Shown: positions 44,655 through 56,088, numbered from the stretch's first letter. The stretch: DNA of 64,000 nt from Brachionus rotundiformis (GCA_016802295.1 JAESIW010000062.1:132994-196993), one strand, 5' to 3'. Numbers and translations: made by a program. The notes: generated by a model not told the origin, from the letters alone.

Positions 44655-45165
44655 TTTAAGTATTATTACATTAGGATTGATAAAAAATAAGAAATTTGGT
44701 AGTCATTGGTTTCTAAAGAAAATTATTTTACTCTTTCTTAGAAAGTCTCTTAAAGAAAAAAGCTAGTTGACCTTGTGTACTCATATATAAAAAATATTTA
44801 TATTTTTATATTTATATAAAAATATTAATATAAAAAAAAAAATATATAAATATAATTGATTTAATATACACTGGTTAATTGAAGAAAACAAAAACACTCA
44901 GCAAAATGCTTGATGGTTGCTGCCGAAACATTACCTGAATTGTTAAATTCGGCATATAATAATATTCTGCTTCGTACTTGTTAGGTCTTTAGATTAGCTT
45001 GTGACTTGGTAAATCAAAAATGCTTAGCAACAATTATAAAAGAGTTAGTTAGTTTATAATTTAAACAAATTTATCCTTAAATGAAAAAAAAATAAAAATA
45101 ATTAAAATAGAATAGTTTGTTTTTTATTAAAATTATAATTGCTTAAAAAATGTTAAGTTAATAGG
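44655..45165. other. AT-rich spacer
   Basis: Includes a TA/AT-rich simple repeat at 44,785-44,855. No gene seen. Confidence 0.5.
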
Positions 45166-48100
45166 CTATGGCATGCAAGCGAACCAGCCTAGGTGCTTTA
45201 TTTTCGGATAGCCGCTCTCCACAGAGTTGGTTCTCAGGTCGAATTTGTACACCCTTGAATAACACCGTCATTTGGTTCTAAGAGCTCTCTCTCTTTAGAT
45301 CAGAGTTGTGCTTAAGCTAATTAAGAACCCAAGAGATTAATTAAAATTTAAATTAATTAATAAATTCTACTTTAACACAACTCTGTCTTTAATCCAACTT
45401 TTGACAATGCAAACACAATCAAATTAAATTAAAAAATTAAAACTTTTTTAAAACTAATTAGTCGAATTTGATATTTTATTTATTTGCTTGAATCACTTTA
45501 ATTAATGATAAATTCATGATAGCAAAATGGATAATTAATTGCAAACTTTTATAAACTTAATTCAATTTATTTTAAAATTTGGTAATGATTGATCTAGACA
45601 TTTTTAAAGACATGGCAATTCATTTTGCCAAAATCCTTGGTTGCTTTGCAGCATTTAGTCAGACATTTTAGTAATTTAAAAATATCAGCTTATGGAATTT
45701 AATTTTTATTTTTAAATAAAATCTTTGGACTTGTCTGTTTCACTAAATTTTTAATTTGGTAAAATATCCATTTTTTTTGGAATTTAAACAATTAAATACA
45801 TCTCCTTTGCACAATAATGAATGCATTTAAAATTGAAATTCTGGTTAAAGTGCATGCATAAGCTTAGATAAACCCCATGTTAAAATAGACTAGTTATAAC
45901 CGGTGAGGCATTAATAAATGGACCAAAATTAAAAGCGAATATCTCAAAAATTAAAAATGATATCAAGTTAAGGTCTTGTGTAAAGGGTAAAGAATCAAAC
46001 TCGATCCTGGCCGATTTTTCTGATTTTTCTTCAGTTGAACTCACTTGAGAAACATTTGGCGGGTTGACGTCTTTGGCCACATAATTTACGTTTTTACGTA
46101 TATGGCAGTGCAAACCAACACCTTCTTTGAAAAGTTCTCTTTTCCAGTAAAACGAACACTGCCCGGACAAGAAGACTTGTCATTTGTGTAATATCCGGCT
46201 TTTCCCGGCATGTTGTTCAGACAACAGCACTTTATTTTGGTGTTTTTTCACGTTTTTGATATAATAATACCCATTTTTTTAATTGTATACCAACTGTTCT
46301 TTGGTGGACAGCAAATCTCCTAGCTAGAAGTCTTTGACTCACCCTAGTTCGATTTTTGATTAACCTTTTACCATAAATACGATATTAATTATTATCAGAA
46401 TCACTTTCTGTGTCCGAGTTAAGGTCTGAATCAGAATCCGAGGAGTCATTATATATGGGAATAAAGAAATAAAATCCTTTTATAGGAGATTAATTTAAAA
46501 AGATTAACTGAATCAAAATGAATGAGCTTCAACTGCGCCTGAACATAAAGTTCAATGTTATTCAAAATTTCAGAGTAAAACTGCCTTGTTTCACTTAATG
46601 TCACTTAATGATTCATATAATGTACAGGGGTTATTATCATAATTTCCTAGAGACATTAGATCATGTCTTCTTTAAGTTCCCAGTGGGAAATTACGCGAGA
46701 AAATACGGTTAGGGTTTTCTTCATTGCAGTTGTCTAGCTGGTTGGATGACCAGTTCTTAACTCTTGTCGGTCCTCCTTTTTGGATATGGTTGATCGTAAT
46801 ATATTCTGTATTTCGAGTTATTCCTTGCTTTGTAAAGTGCGCGACAAGATTAGATTTTTTAATTTGTGAAATCATATTTTTGACTGCTTCTCTAAAATTC
46901 TTTCAATTAGTCACAGAAACTCCCATTTATAGAAAAATTTTTTTCAAAGCTAACGTTTACTAAACATTAGCATTATAAATACATAGAAGATGCCGCGTTG
47001 AAAAATAGACAAAAAAAATATATTCTTTTATTTAAAAAATTTATTTTCCAATTCAACTTTTATTTTAAATTTTTTAATTCTTTGGTTTTAAAAAGGCTTC
47101 TTAACCTGAATTTAAAGTTTTTATGCGTGCATTACCGTGCAAGGGGAAACAGTATTTTTGAAATATAAAATCCCAATCTATTAACTATTAATAAAATTAA
47201 ACAAAAAAGGTACTATGTTTATACTTAAATTATTCGATAGCCCTTCCTAAATTCCTCCTTGACTCGTATGTAAATCTTTTAATATGGAAAAGTCCAAATT
47301 AAGTACCCAATTCCACAAAACCTTATAAACTGATACATACAATAAACATATATATTTTTATGCATTGTCAAAAGTTGTAATTTGTATAATTAGAAAATTA
47401 CCAATTATCTTTGAAAAAGTAGATATGATTGCCTGTGTTGAGCGCGGACTCTATCCACCAAGGTATGCCTGGAAACACTTCGATCAGATTATCTGGATAT
47501 GGTTCACTTAATCGAAGTGTTTTTAGGTCTAGGTTGAAGGCAAAGGAGCCTTTGAGGACATACACATCGCCGTTCTTGTTCACAGCTGTGTAGGCATTGT
47601 TGGGAAAAAGTGGATCTCTGATATATCGTGGATAGCCATGGAGCAACATTTTCTGCTGATTATAGGCAAACACTCGTCTTCCTTTTATAAACCATGTTAC
47701 ATTGTCATACGTGAACCCGCCTCTGAATGATGTCAGCATCTCTTGGTAGCTCAAATACAACGGAATGGTGTCCCATTTATGTCTATCTATTTCATATCTC
47801 CACAAATTGCCACGATTATTTTTATCATTAATCAAAACATAGATGAATTTCATATTCAAATCTTAATTAATTTAATAAAGCAACTTAATTTAGTTATTTA
47901 TTTTCTAATAAAAGATGGTAAAATTTTACCATAAAATAATGCATCGATTTCTGTTGTACATGGATCATAAAGTCTGTAGTTAAAATTATCCGGGCGTTGG
48001 GTACTTTTTGTCGATCTAATTGTAGACCTAGTTGTTGTTATCCTCTCACTTAGATCTTATAAAAATTATAAATATATAATATTGTATTATATATTTTTAA

Positions 48101-50030
48101 TTATTACTGTAAAAGGCTCTTATTTGCTTTCGATCAATATCAGGCAGTGAAAAATCAGGTATGAAACCTGGATAAAATTTGTTCATTAGTGAGCCTTTTT
48201 CAGAGCTATGCTGAAGACCCAGTGCATGTCCAATTTCGTGTGCGGCCACTATTCTCAAGTTATAACCATCTGTTGAATTTTCGGTAAAGAGCTTTTTGTT
48301 GTAAAAATGAATGCGACCATCTGGTGGAAAAAATGCATGTGCCAATTCTTCCACTTGTAAAAAAGTTGCTTAATTAAGTAAATAAATAAAGGTTTGGGAA
48401 ACTTAAATATGCTCAAAGAAGGAACACTTAACATGGTTGGTTTATTTGCCAATAGTATGGAACAAAAGCATACAATAACTAATAGTTCCAAAAAATATTT
48501 CACAAATCATACAATCAGAGGGTGGAATAGCCTACTTGAGACTGTAATAAGTGCCACATGTGACTAGGCTTGATGCATAAAAGGAGAGAAATCGAGGAGT
48601 CCTTTTATTCTAATTAAAGATCGTACTTATTAAGAAATAGGCAATTATTAATAATTTTGTAAATGGAACTAAACCTATATGTCCCTAGCTACCATATATG
48701 TTTTCCTAGTTGAACGTCTCCGCTAGCCTGCTTGCCATAGCTTAATCATTATTGTTGTTAAGAATAATTTTTATAATTTAAAGGTTTTCTATAATAAAAT
48801 TAATAAGTAATAATCAAAAAAAAAATTAATTTGAGACAGTTATGAAGAATGTTTTTATCTTTTTTTATTTCAAAAAATGGTACTTTATGAATTTAAATAT
48901 GCTAAAAACGAATATTGGTTAGGGGTTGTCTAAATTTTACCAAAATAACTAAAAATTAATTTTAAAAAAAAATCTAGGTATTAAGTTTGTCGTGTCTGTC
49001 CGTCCGTCCGTTGACAGGTCAAAATTGACGAACGGAATAAGCTAGAGAGCTGAAATTTTGTACAGATAATCTTTTAGTGATGAGAACGCAGCCTGATAAA
49101 TTTGGAGATGATCGGCAAGTTTAAATAAAAAATAGAACATCAAATTGTTTGTCATTGAGAAATTATCAAATTAAGATGAAATTAGAATATTTTTTTATTT
49201 ACCAGTGTCATCGAACGGAAATCCGTCAGAGTGGTCCCTGAAAAAAGTTAAAAAATGAATACACATTTGTCCTTGCTTAGATAAATATTCTGATAGTTTA
49301 TTTCTTACCTTGGGACAAAATCGATTTCAATGTCTGCCGAAGAATTTCTGACTTCGGTAAATAAAAATTCCGTAGCCTCTTGCCAATAATCGAATGCTTT
49401 TCGAATGGCAATTCTTTTCATAAAATAATTTTTAATCCTATTAATATAATTTAATAATTTTACCTGGTATACTCGTTGAGAGACTTGTCTAAAGTCAAAA
49501 TTTTGTATGTAAGAGCATTTTTTTCCCATTTAAATTCCAGGTCACTTAGGGCCCGTTTGATGCGGGGAACAGTGCTATAGACTGTAATGTCTGGATTAGC
49601 ACAGCTTGGTGATTTCATTTTGGCAACAGTTGCTTCGTCTAATTCTCCCGTTACATTCAGATGGTGCAATTTTTGGAACAAGGTGACCATTTTGCTAATT
49701 TCGCCATTGTACTGAACTGGCGATGTTTCTGCCTGGGAAAAAACTCTTTGTCTTGCTACCATGCCTAGGCCATAGCCATTTTTTTCCAAAAATTTCTATT
49801 CAAAATTTTATCTTTTTAAATAGCTGTAGTGTTTGAATTTTTTATATCATTACCAATGGATTAAATGACTTCTGTGTGGTGCTGGTTAATTTAAATGTCG
49901 GAAAAACAATTGGAATTATTTTGGTAGTGGCATCTTTTACTTTTTTATGTTTGAATTTTGACCACTGATGACATGATTTGGAATCGAATATTGACAACAA
50001 AAAAGTAAAAATTAAAATATATCTTAGCAT
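45166..50030 (-). CDS. Matrix metalloproteinase (M10A) with hemopexin domain, about 522 aa, eight exons
   Basis: Secreted zinc endopeptidase acting on extracellular matrix. Exons: 50030-49854, 49795-49464, 49413-49309, 49237-49203, 48353-48108, 48055-47930, 47861-47402, 45253-45166; every junction is GT-AG and in phase. Signal peptide at residues 1-17. The prodomain (about 58-140) has a modified cysteine switch, PSCANPD with Cys124, in place of PRCGxPD. RIKR (137-140) is a furin site. Catalytic domain: zinc motif HEIGHALGLQH (255-265) with Glu256, Met-turn Met273. A Thr/Arg/Ser-rich hinge leads to a four-bladed hemopexin domain bounded by Cys331 and Cys520, the usual closing disulfide. The tail ends at FACMP, with no membrane segment or GPI signal. 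The last exon is 2.1 kb from the previous one, across an intron full of mariner debris. Confidence 0.92.
45880..46470 (-). pseudogene. Mariner-like transposase relic in MMP intron
   Basis: Minus strand: an acidic Ser/Asp run (SDSDSDLNSDTESDSDNN) at about 46,455-46,385, an HTH (NRTRVSQRLLARRFAVHQRT, then VGIQLKKMGI), and at about 46,090-46,040 VAKDVNPPNVSQ, resembling the NPPNxPQxRPIE catalytic block but with the Glu motif decayed. Frames are broken. Confidence 0.6.
46672..46960 (-). pseudogene. Second Tc1/mariner HTH relic in MMP intron
   Basis: Minus strand: FREAVKNMISQIKKSNLVAH then FTKQGITRNTEYITINHIQK-GGPTR. The pattern (HF-K-GI-RNT-Y--IN-I--GGPTR) is the N-terminal HTH of another transposase type. 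No catalytic domain attached. Confidence 0.55.
48985..49115. repeat. GTCCGTCC-containing dispersed-repeat-like segment in MMP intron
   Basis: Stretch with GTCTGTCCGTCCGTCCGTTG followed by GACGAACGGAATAAGCTAGA and GCTGAAATTTTGTACAG. It is much less AT-biased than the intron around it and resembles a motif widespread in animal retrotransposons and satellites. Only one copy is in this window. Confidence 0.4.
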
Positions 50031-50929
50031 TTTATTTTAAAATTTTATTTCAAAATATTTGTAAATTTTGTGTAATATTGTTTCATGAAATTTGAGATAG
50101 CCCATTATCTTTTACAGTTTATCTTAGATTGTTTTCTGTTAAGGTTAATTTTCATTTCATTAGAAAGTTTCCAATTAAAAAAAATATTAATTAAATGGTA
50201 AAAAACTTGAATAAAACATTAGATAAAATTAGCTAATATCATATCTCATTAAGCTTTTTTTATACTAATATAAAATTTCATTTGATTCTAATAAGTTTAT
50301 AGTCAATCTAGTTAAAATTAGAAATTCCAAAGTACCGTATACCTTTGGACATCAATGCATGCATCAAAACTTAAATTTCAAATTACACTAAAAGTTGAAT
50401 TAAGAAATGAATTTTTTATATTTGAAAAAAATTTTATCCTTTTTTTGTGCTTATTTTTTCTAAACTTTTAAATTCAAATTAATTTCCAGGCCATGTATTC
50501 ATTAGTTGAATTTTTTGGCTTAAGGTTAATTATACTAAGTCTTATTAGACGTTGTCCGTAGTTAAGTTTACCAAGTTAATATTTGAGCTAGTCTTGTAGC
50601 TCTACAATCTCTGGTATTTGGTCTATAAATAAACCGAGCAAATAGACAAAGTTTAAGTTGTACAATTGTAAAGAGAGGGAACGCATTCAATCAAGACCTG
50701 TATGGAGCATATGTCTTTTTTTCTGATACAGTACTTAATTCTGTTAAAGTTGGTCAAAATTTTTAGCATACCAACTTTTCTTGTACAAATTTTTATAATA
50801 TATTTCAAAAAAAATATATTATAAAAATTTATAAGAAAAGTACAAAAACTAGGATAGAGAAAAAATCGAAGTAAAAAAAACAGTCCCTTTTTTATAAAAA
50901 TACAATAACATTTGGAAATTTAGAACTAA
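50031..50929. other. Region upstream of the MMP gene
   Basis: AT-rich. A strong hairpin lies at 50,776-50,842: TTTCTTGTACAAATTTTTAT and ATAAAAATTTATAAGAAAAG arms around an AATATATT-rich loop. No promoter element recognised with confidence. Confidence 0.4.
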
Positions 50930-51133
50930 AATCAGAGGTTAGCTTTTGGAGTCTACCAGATCTTGCTAATTCTATGACCACGGATGTCTTCTCATAATTG
51001 CGCTTTGTTGTAATCACATTTTTTATTCGAAACTCCTACTAGATCAGCTTTTTCTTGTTGACATTAGGTTTTATCCTTCAATAGACCAATTATTTGCCAC
51101 CTTTGAGCCTCAGATACTTTTTTTTTATCAGGG
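50930..51133 (-). pseudogene. Tc1-like transposase N-terminal HTH relic
   Basis: Minus strand: KVSEAQRWQIIGLLKDKT, then QQEKADLVGVSNKK, then ITTKRNYEKTSVVIELARSG and RLQKLTS, the classic Tc1 paired-domain-like N-terminus. A stop and a frameshift separate the pieces; the catalytic domain is missing. Confidence 0.75.
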
Positions 51134-51405
51134 ATTTTCAAGGTGTGGTAAAATTTAAAGCGTATAATATCTTTAAAAAATAAAAATACTGATGTTAGGG
51201 TCAAATATTTTTTGTTAGTACATTTAAATTAAATAATGTCAAATATGATTAATTTAGTAACTGTTTTTTTTCTTTGACATCTAATTTGATCTAATCGAAA
51301 CAATAATTAATTAAAGACCTTTTAAAGCTGATTCCGACAAGATGAGTTTATTGGAGTTGAACATACTAAAAATTATTGAGCTAGACAATATTCACTATAT
51401 CCAAA

Positions 51406-52246
51406 ATGTCTTTTACCGAAATCCCAGACAACTTAAGCCAAGATGAGTCCATTAAACCAGTACAAGTGAAAAAAACCAGAGGAAATCTTAGAATCAGCTC
51501 AAGGAAATCTAGCTACGACTTTTGCCGATAACGATTGGACTTGTAAACGGGCCACAGAGAATTTGCCTGGCGAAGTCATTTGGTATCATAGTTATAACAA
51601 CTCTATCCTTATTGAAATGACAGACGAGGTTCATGATCATTCTAAAAAGACGAATTATGTCATCAGAGAAGTAAAATCGTTGCATACGAAAAAATTAAAA
51701 AGTTAATCTTTTAAATTTCTAAGAATTAACATTCGTTGATTTTTATTTTTCAGAACTGAAACCATCAGCAATTGTTCCAATCTTCATTACGACTAAACGC
51801 CTTGTAAAATTAGTACTAAAGACAAAACATGTAATGCCTGACGCAACTTACAAACTAGTATACGAAGGTTTTCCATCATTGACAATCGGAACAACAAGAA
51901 CTTTCACCATTTCGGAATTGAAGTAACAACAAATGAGAGAACAGAAGATTTTGAGTTTTTGTTCAAATCCATAAAAAAAGTAGTCGAGAAGATTGAGTTG
52001 ATCATCTATGAACCAGATACTCTAATAGCTGACAATGAATTATAAATCACTAACGGTTTTTCTAGTGTGTTTAATCTAAAAAACCTAATTTTTCTAACAA
52101 ATTCGGACGATCCGCCTGTACAAGAGCCAATATCAAAAAAAATTCGTCCTGAAGAGACCCCAGTTGTTACTCCACAATTCCAAGTTAAAAAAAAACGCGT
52201 TAGACCAGTTGGATCAAACAAACAAAAAAAAAAGCAAAAAAGTTAA
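51406..52246 (+). pseudogene. MULE-type transposase pseudogene (FLYWCH-like N-terminus)
   Basis: An N-terminal region starts MSFTEIPDNLSQDES. A one-base slip at the A7 run near 51,470 restores LESAQGNLATTFADNDWTCK and an HDHS end that looks FLYWCH-like. A 50-60-nt intron near 51,705-51,753 follows. Then comes the MULE domain opening VMPDATYKLVYEGFP, with the first catalytic Asp in DATY. A further shift gives FHHFGIEVTTNERTEDFEFL and YEPDTLIADNEL-stop-ITNGF, where the second Asp lies in LIAD. The tail is basic. Most of the central DDE region is deleted and at least three frame breaks are present. Confidence 0.75.
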
Positions 52247-52458
52247 TATTATTTTTGTCGATATTTAATCACTTTTGCTCTAATTTGATATAAATTGTAT
52301 TAATTTTTTTATTTAAGTACTTTTTTTTTATTAAATTAGAAATAAAAAAATACGTTTGTTCCTTAGTTCAGTAATTTTGTTTTTTATTTTAATATTAATA
52401 ACATAATTAATAATTACATGCCATTTTTAATGTGTACAAATAAAAAGAATTTTAATAG

Positions 52459-54024
52459 TTATATATTTTTATTAGGAGTATCATTTAAGCTCCATAATTT
52501 TATTCTACCATCGAAATGTCCACTAATTAAAATAGACTTAATTGATTCCAAATGAAAAATGTAATAAAATCCGTCTTGAGATTTTCCCTTTTTTTCCAAA
52601 ATTGTCTGATTGCAGCGGCCAGTTTGCAAATTCCATATTTTGATGCACTCATCATCCGAGCCGCTAATTATGTCATTGGTATTTATCTGCTTTAAGCTGG
52701 TCACAGGATTTATGTGACCTTGTAATTCCTGCGAAACTTCTTCTGTTTCAGTATTCCAAATTTTTATCTTTCCATCTCTTGAGCCGCTGGCAACAAGATT
52801 GTCACTCAATATGCAAAAACAAATCACTGGTTCACTGTGAATATTCAACACTTTTAGGCAATTGCCGCCAGATTCCCATATCCTTATTGTTTTATCAATT
52901 GACGCACTCAACACTCTCTCGTCCAAAGTCTCCTCCAAGCACAGCACTAGATTCTCGTGACCAATGTAAATAACCTCACACTCTCCACTCCTAAAGTCCC
53001 ATTTTTTTATCATTTTATCAAACGAGCCACTCAACAAATGGCCACTTTTGGTCAATTTTAAACAATAGATAAAATATTTGTGTCCCAGAAGTGTTTTTAT
53101 ATTCACATCTAAATTAATGTTCCAAATTTTGATTGTATTGTCCAGCGAGCCACTGGCAAACATTTCATCATTTAGAACACACAAACAAAACACTGAGTCA
53201 GAATGACCCCTAAATTTTCTGATACAATTTGCTCTATTGGCGTCCCAAAGCGAAATGGTATGATCTTTTGAAGCAATTAAAAATTTATTTCTATCAATTA
53301 ATTTAAAATCATTAATGCTTTGATTAACATTGATAACTCGTTTGAGCTTGTACTCATCGGTATACGATAGAGTACTATCTGATTTGAGGCTGTTAGATGC
53401 ATTCTCATTTACCAAGATCAATGAACCAAATAGATCGTTTGTGGTGAAATTTTTGTTCAAAGTGACAAATTTTACATTTTGACTTTTGACATAGCTAATT
53501 ACATTTTTGATTGAGTTTATTTTGCTTTTGACATTTTTTAAATGAGTGACGACCAGAGTGGATTTGGTCTCGTGGTCCATGTCCTCGCTGATCTCATTCT
53601 CTTCCAAATTGCAGTCAATTGAGCCAATTGTTTGCTCAATTTTTTCTGCTTTTTTTTCCACAAAGTCTTCCAACTTTTTGCTCAATTCACCAAAGTGGTC
53701 ATCAACCAGCTTTTTTAGGTAGTCACGTCTCGAGTTGAGCTCACTTTTGACATCATTTAGATTCTTTTCCAAGTAAATTTTCTGCTCTTGTTTTATCTGT
53801 TCAAATGAGTTTTTCAGCTTGCTTAACTTTTCCACCTCCATCTCGTACTCAATTTGCTTTATTTTGAGCCGATTCATTGGCAAATTTAGCACCTGTTCGA
53901 TTATGATATCATGCGACTTGCACTCAACGCACTCGACTATGTTGGGCCTATTTTTTAAGTTTTTGTACAGCGTTTTTTGACCACATGGCAAGTGCAAGAT
54001 CAAGTCGTCCATTTGGTTCGACAT
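52459..54024 (-). CDS. Coiled-coil/WD40 repeat protein, 521 aa, single exon
   Basis: Scaffold-type protein. Residues 1-40 carry a short Cys motif (LPCGQK, then CVECKSH) that may bind zinc, as in B-box/RING remnants. Residues about 45-180 are a long Lys/Glu-rich coiled coil. From about residue 235 to 515 there are seven WD repeats, with typical endings such as TISLWD, TIKIWN, MIKKWD, TIRIWE, KIKIWN, CIKIWN and RIKLWS, enough for a closed propeller. The arrangement resembles TRIM-like or F-box/WD-type adaptors, but no F-box or complete RING is seen, so orthology is uncertain. ATG 54,024 is the first in frame. No intron is needed, which differs from its neighbours and may indicate origin by retroposition. 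Confidence 0.88.
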   Translation of the reverse strand: MSNQMDDLILHLPCGQKTLYKNLKNRPNIVECVECKSHDIIIEQVLNLPMNRLKIKQIEYEMEVEKLSKLKNSFEQIKQEQKIYLEKNLNDVKSELNSRRDYLKKLVDDHFGELSKKLEDFVEKKAEKIEQTIGSIDCNLEENEISEDMDHETKSTLVVTHLKNVKSKINSIKNVISYVKSQNVKFVTLNKNFTTNDLFGSLILVNENASNSLKSDSTLSYTDEYKLKRVINVNQSINDFKLIDRNKFLIASKDHTISLWDANRANCIRKFRGHSDSVFCLCVLNDEMFASGSLDNTIKIWNINLDVNIKTLLGHKYFIYCLKLTKSGHLLSGSFDKMIKKWDFRSGECEVIYIGHENLVLCLEETLDERVLSASIDKTIRIWESGGNCLKVLNIHSEPVICFCILSDNLVASGSRDGKIKIWNTETEEVSQELQGHINPVTSLKQINTNDIISGSDDECIKIWNLQTGRCNQTILEKKGKSQDGFYYIFHLESIKSILISGHFDGRIKLWSLNDTPNKNI

Positions 54025-54695
54025 TCTTAATAAATTAAATTAATTAACTTTTTCAAAAAATTTTATTCAAACTAAATAAACCAGCGCAAATAAAAGAAAA
54101 ATAATTTTTTTATTCGGTTTCCAAGGATTTAAAATTATAATTTGATTAAATAATAAAGGTAAACTATCTGTATCAGGTTTAGCCCTAGGGTCTAATTTGT
54201 AAACAAAAAAGAAGCCTCACTAATCAATGGTTAGAAGTAAATTTCTTATCTCTATTTTTAGAATAATTGATAATTTTCGTATTTTTTTTCAACAAATTTA
54301 TTACGCAAATGATTAAGGAAAAAAATCGATTTCTGAATTCATTTGGCAATAATTTTTATTAAATCAAGTTCTTTTTTTTAATTAAAACTTTGACTAATTT
54401 AAATTTTTTTTTTCAACTTCAAAAAGCAATTATTAATTTAAATTAATGTTTATGTTAAATTAAATTTATACTAATTGATAAAATTTAATTTTTTTCAATT
54501 AGTTCCAAGAGAACTAGCAAAAATGGTACACCTTTTGCTAACACGATAATCGCATTTAATAAAAACAAAAAAAATCAATATATTATTATTTTAATTTTGA
54601 TTATCAAGCTTTAAATTTTAAGCCTTTAATTAACGATTGCTCCTATAATTAAAATTTGATCTAAAATTTTATTTAAAAAAATTAAATTAAAAAGT
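54025..54695. other. AT-rich spacer between WD40 and PIH1D1-like genes
   Basis: No gene seen. Both flanking genes are on the minus strand, so this holds the WD40 promoter and the PIH1D1 3' end; no clear motif. Confidence 0.5.
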
Positions 54696-55966
54696 TTAAT
54701 TGAAAACAGGCATTGTGATGGTCAAAATTTTGCTCTTTTTGTCAAATTGAGCGCCGCATTCTTCTTGTTTTAAACTATGGGGCAAATAGATATCAAGATG
54801 GTAGATCTGCGATCTGGTATTTAGCAAAATTCTGTCCTCACCAACATCCAATTGCAGCGAATTGGCTGATATCTTTGAAAAGAAAAAATTAATAAATTCT
54901 AAATAAAAATAATTGAGCATTGATTGCTTTACAATATTTGGCAATTCGATCTCTGCTACCAAGAACTCGACCAGGTCGCCTTCTTGTGGTTCGCGGTAAA
55001 TTTTGTACTTGGGAGTTTGTGATCTATGGATTGGATGGATTAAAGCTAAAAGCAAACAACTAAACTTATTTACTTTGGTTTGTTTGGTGTCTCGAGCTTT
55101 TTTTCGTTGTCTTGGTCAACTTCGGCTATTAAAGGCTTAGACCGGACACGAATAAATTGCTCTTTTATCTGGCCCATGAACTTTTTGTTCTTGAGCAATT
55201 TACAATCTAAAATTAAATAAAAAAATAAGCCTACTTGAATTACAATTAATTAAATTACTTTTATCTATTTTAATCGAGTATTTTGCTTCAAGGCCTTCGA
55301 TAACAATAGACATCAAAAAGCCCATGAATGTTGGGTATTTGTGAACTTTTTGCATAAATTCTGGACTAACACAAACATCGTAGGCAACACACGCAGCACC
55401 AGCTTTACCATAGGACACAAAATTAATATAAACTAATTGCCAAATTAGCAATTGGAAAATGTACCATTGTCCAGTTCGACATGGGCCTCGCCCAGACTCA
55501 TTGGCACTCGAAATTGAAATGCTGCACTCTCTGGATCTTCTTGTTCAATTATTTTCAACAGCTCTTGTTCAGTTATATCTTTGGGAGCATTTATCTTTAT
55601 AATTAAATAAATTATCTAATCTAATTTTGGCTTATTTGGCTTATTTTACTTCAGGTGACTGGCAAATGTTTAAAAATATTTTCTGATTAGACTGGAGATT
55701 TTTTGTCTTGAAGCAAATGCCTGGCTCTGGCAAAAATGACTTGTAGCTTTGGTCCTTTGGCTCCGATTTACTCTCTTGGCCAGAATAGAGCTGCAAATGA
55801 CCTAATTATGCAATAGACTAGAGATTATTGTATTCAAGTTTACTTTGGCCAGCATTGCCAGCTCCTCGGGACCCATGCTGCTCAAGGCGTCGTTCAATTC
55901 GGCCATTTGGTCAGGCCCGGGCTCAGTTCTATTCAATAGGACTTTTTTAATCAATTCATCGCTCAT
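54696..55966 (-). CDS. PIH1D1: PIH1 domain-containing protein 1-like (R2TP subunit), 312 aa, seven exons
   Basis: Adaptor of the R2TP complex, which brings clients to HSP90 for assembly of large complexes such as snoRNPs, PIKKs and, for related PIH proteins, axonemal dyneins. Exons, all in phase: 55966-55844, 55790-55650, 55594-55465, 55402-55259, 55206-55074, 55023-54933, 54872-54696. The N-terminal about 50 residues are variable. The PIH-N domain (about 55-200) has PEPGICFKTKN, KIFLNICQSPE, then GAACVAYDVCVSPEFMQKV and IEGLEAKYSIKID, matching PIH1D1 blocks; this fold binds phosphorylated DSG-type peptides. After an acidic linker, a CS-like domain (about 230-312) has VEFLVAEIELPNI, LQLDVGEDRILL and a KKSKILTITMPV end. 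Human PIH1D1 is about 290 residues, so length fits. Orthology rests on motif match by eye. Confidence 0.88.
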
Positions 55967-56027
55967 TTTTTTTAATTATTTATTAAAATTTTTAATTTAG
56001 TCAAGTATATAAATGAGGAAAATTTAT

Positions 56028-56045
56028 CGAGGTCACGTGACCTCG
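56028..56045. promoter_or_regulatory. 18-bp perfect palindrome with E-box
   Basis: CGAGGTCACGTGACCTCG, centred on CACGTG in the GTCACGTGAC context preferred by USF/TFE/MITF-type bHLH-ZIP factors. It lies 62 bp upstream of the PIH1D1-like ATG. Confidence 0.55.
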
Positions 56046-56074
56046 ACTGAAGGCGAACAAAAGTGGTCTTGGGC

Positions 56075-56088
56075 GTTGCCATGGCAGC
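56075..56088 (-). promoter_or_regulatory. X-box (RFX site) upstream of the PIH1D1-like gene
   Basis: Coding strand reads GCTGCCATGGCAAC, full match to RYYNYY-N2-RRNRAC and one base from the textbook GTTGCCATGGCAAC. It lies 109 bp upstream of the ATG. Confidence 0.55.

Noticed and set aside
49438..49463. A 26-nt intron in the MMP gene
   Set aside because: Too short. Moving the acceptor to 49,414 gives a 50-nt intron and a better match to the MMP catalytic-domain start.
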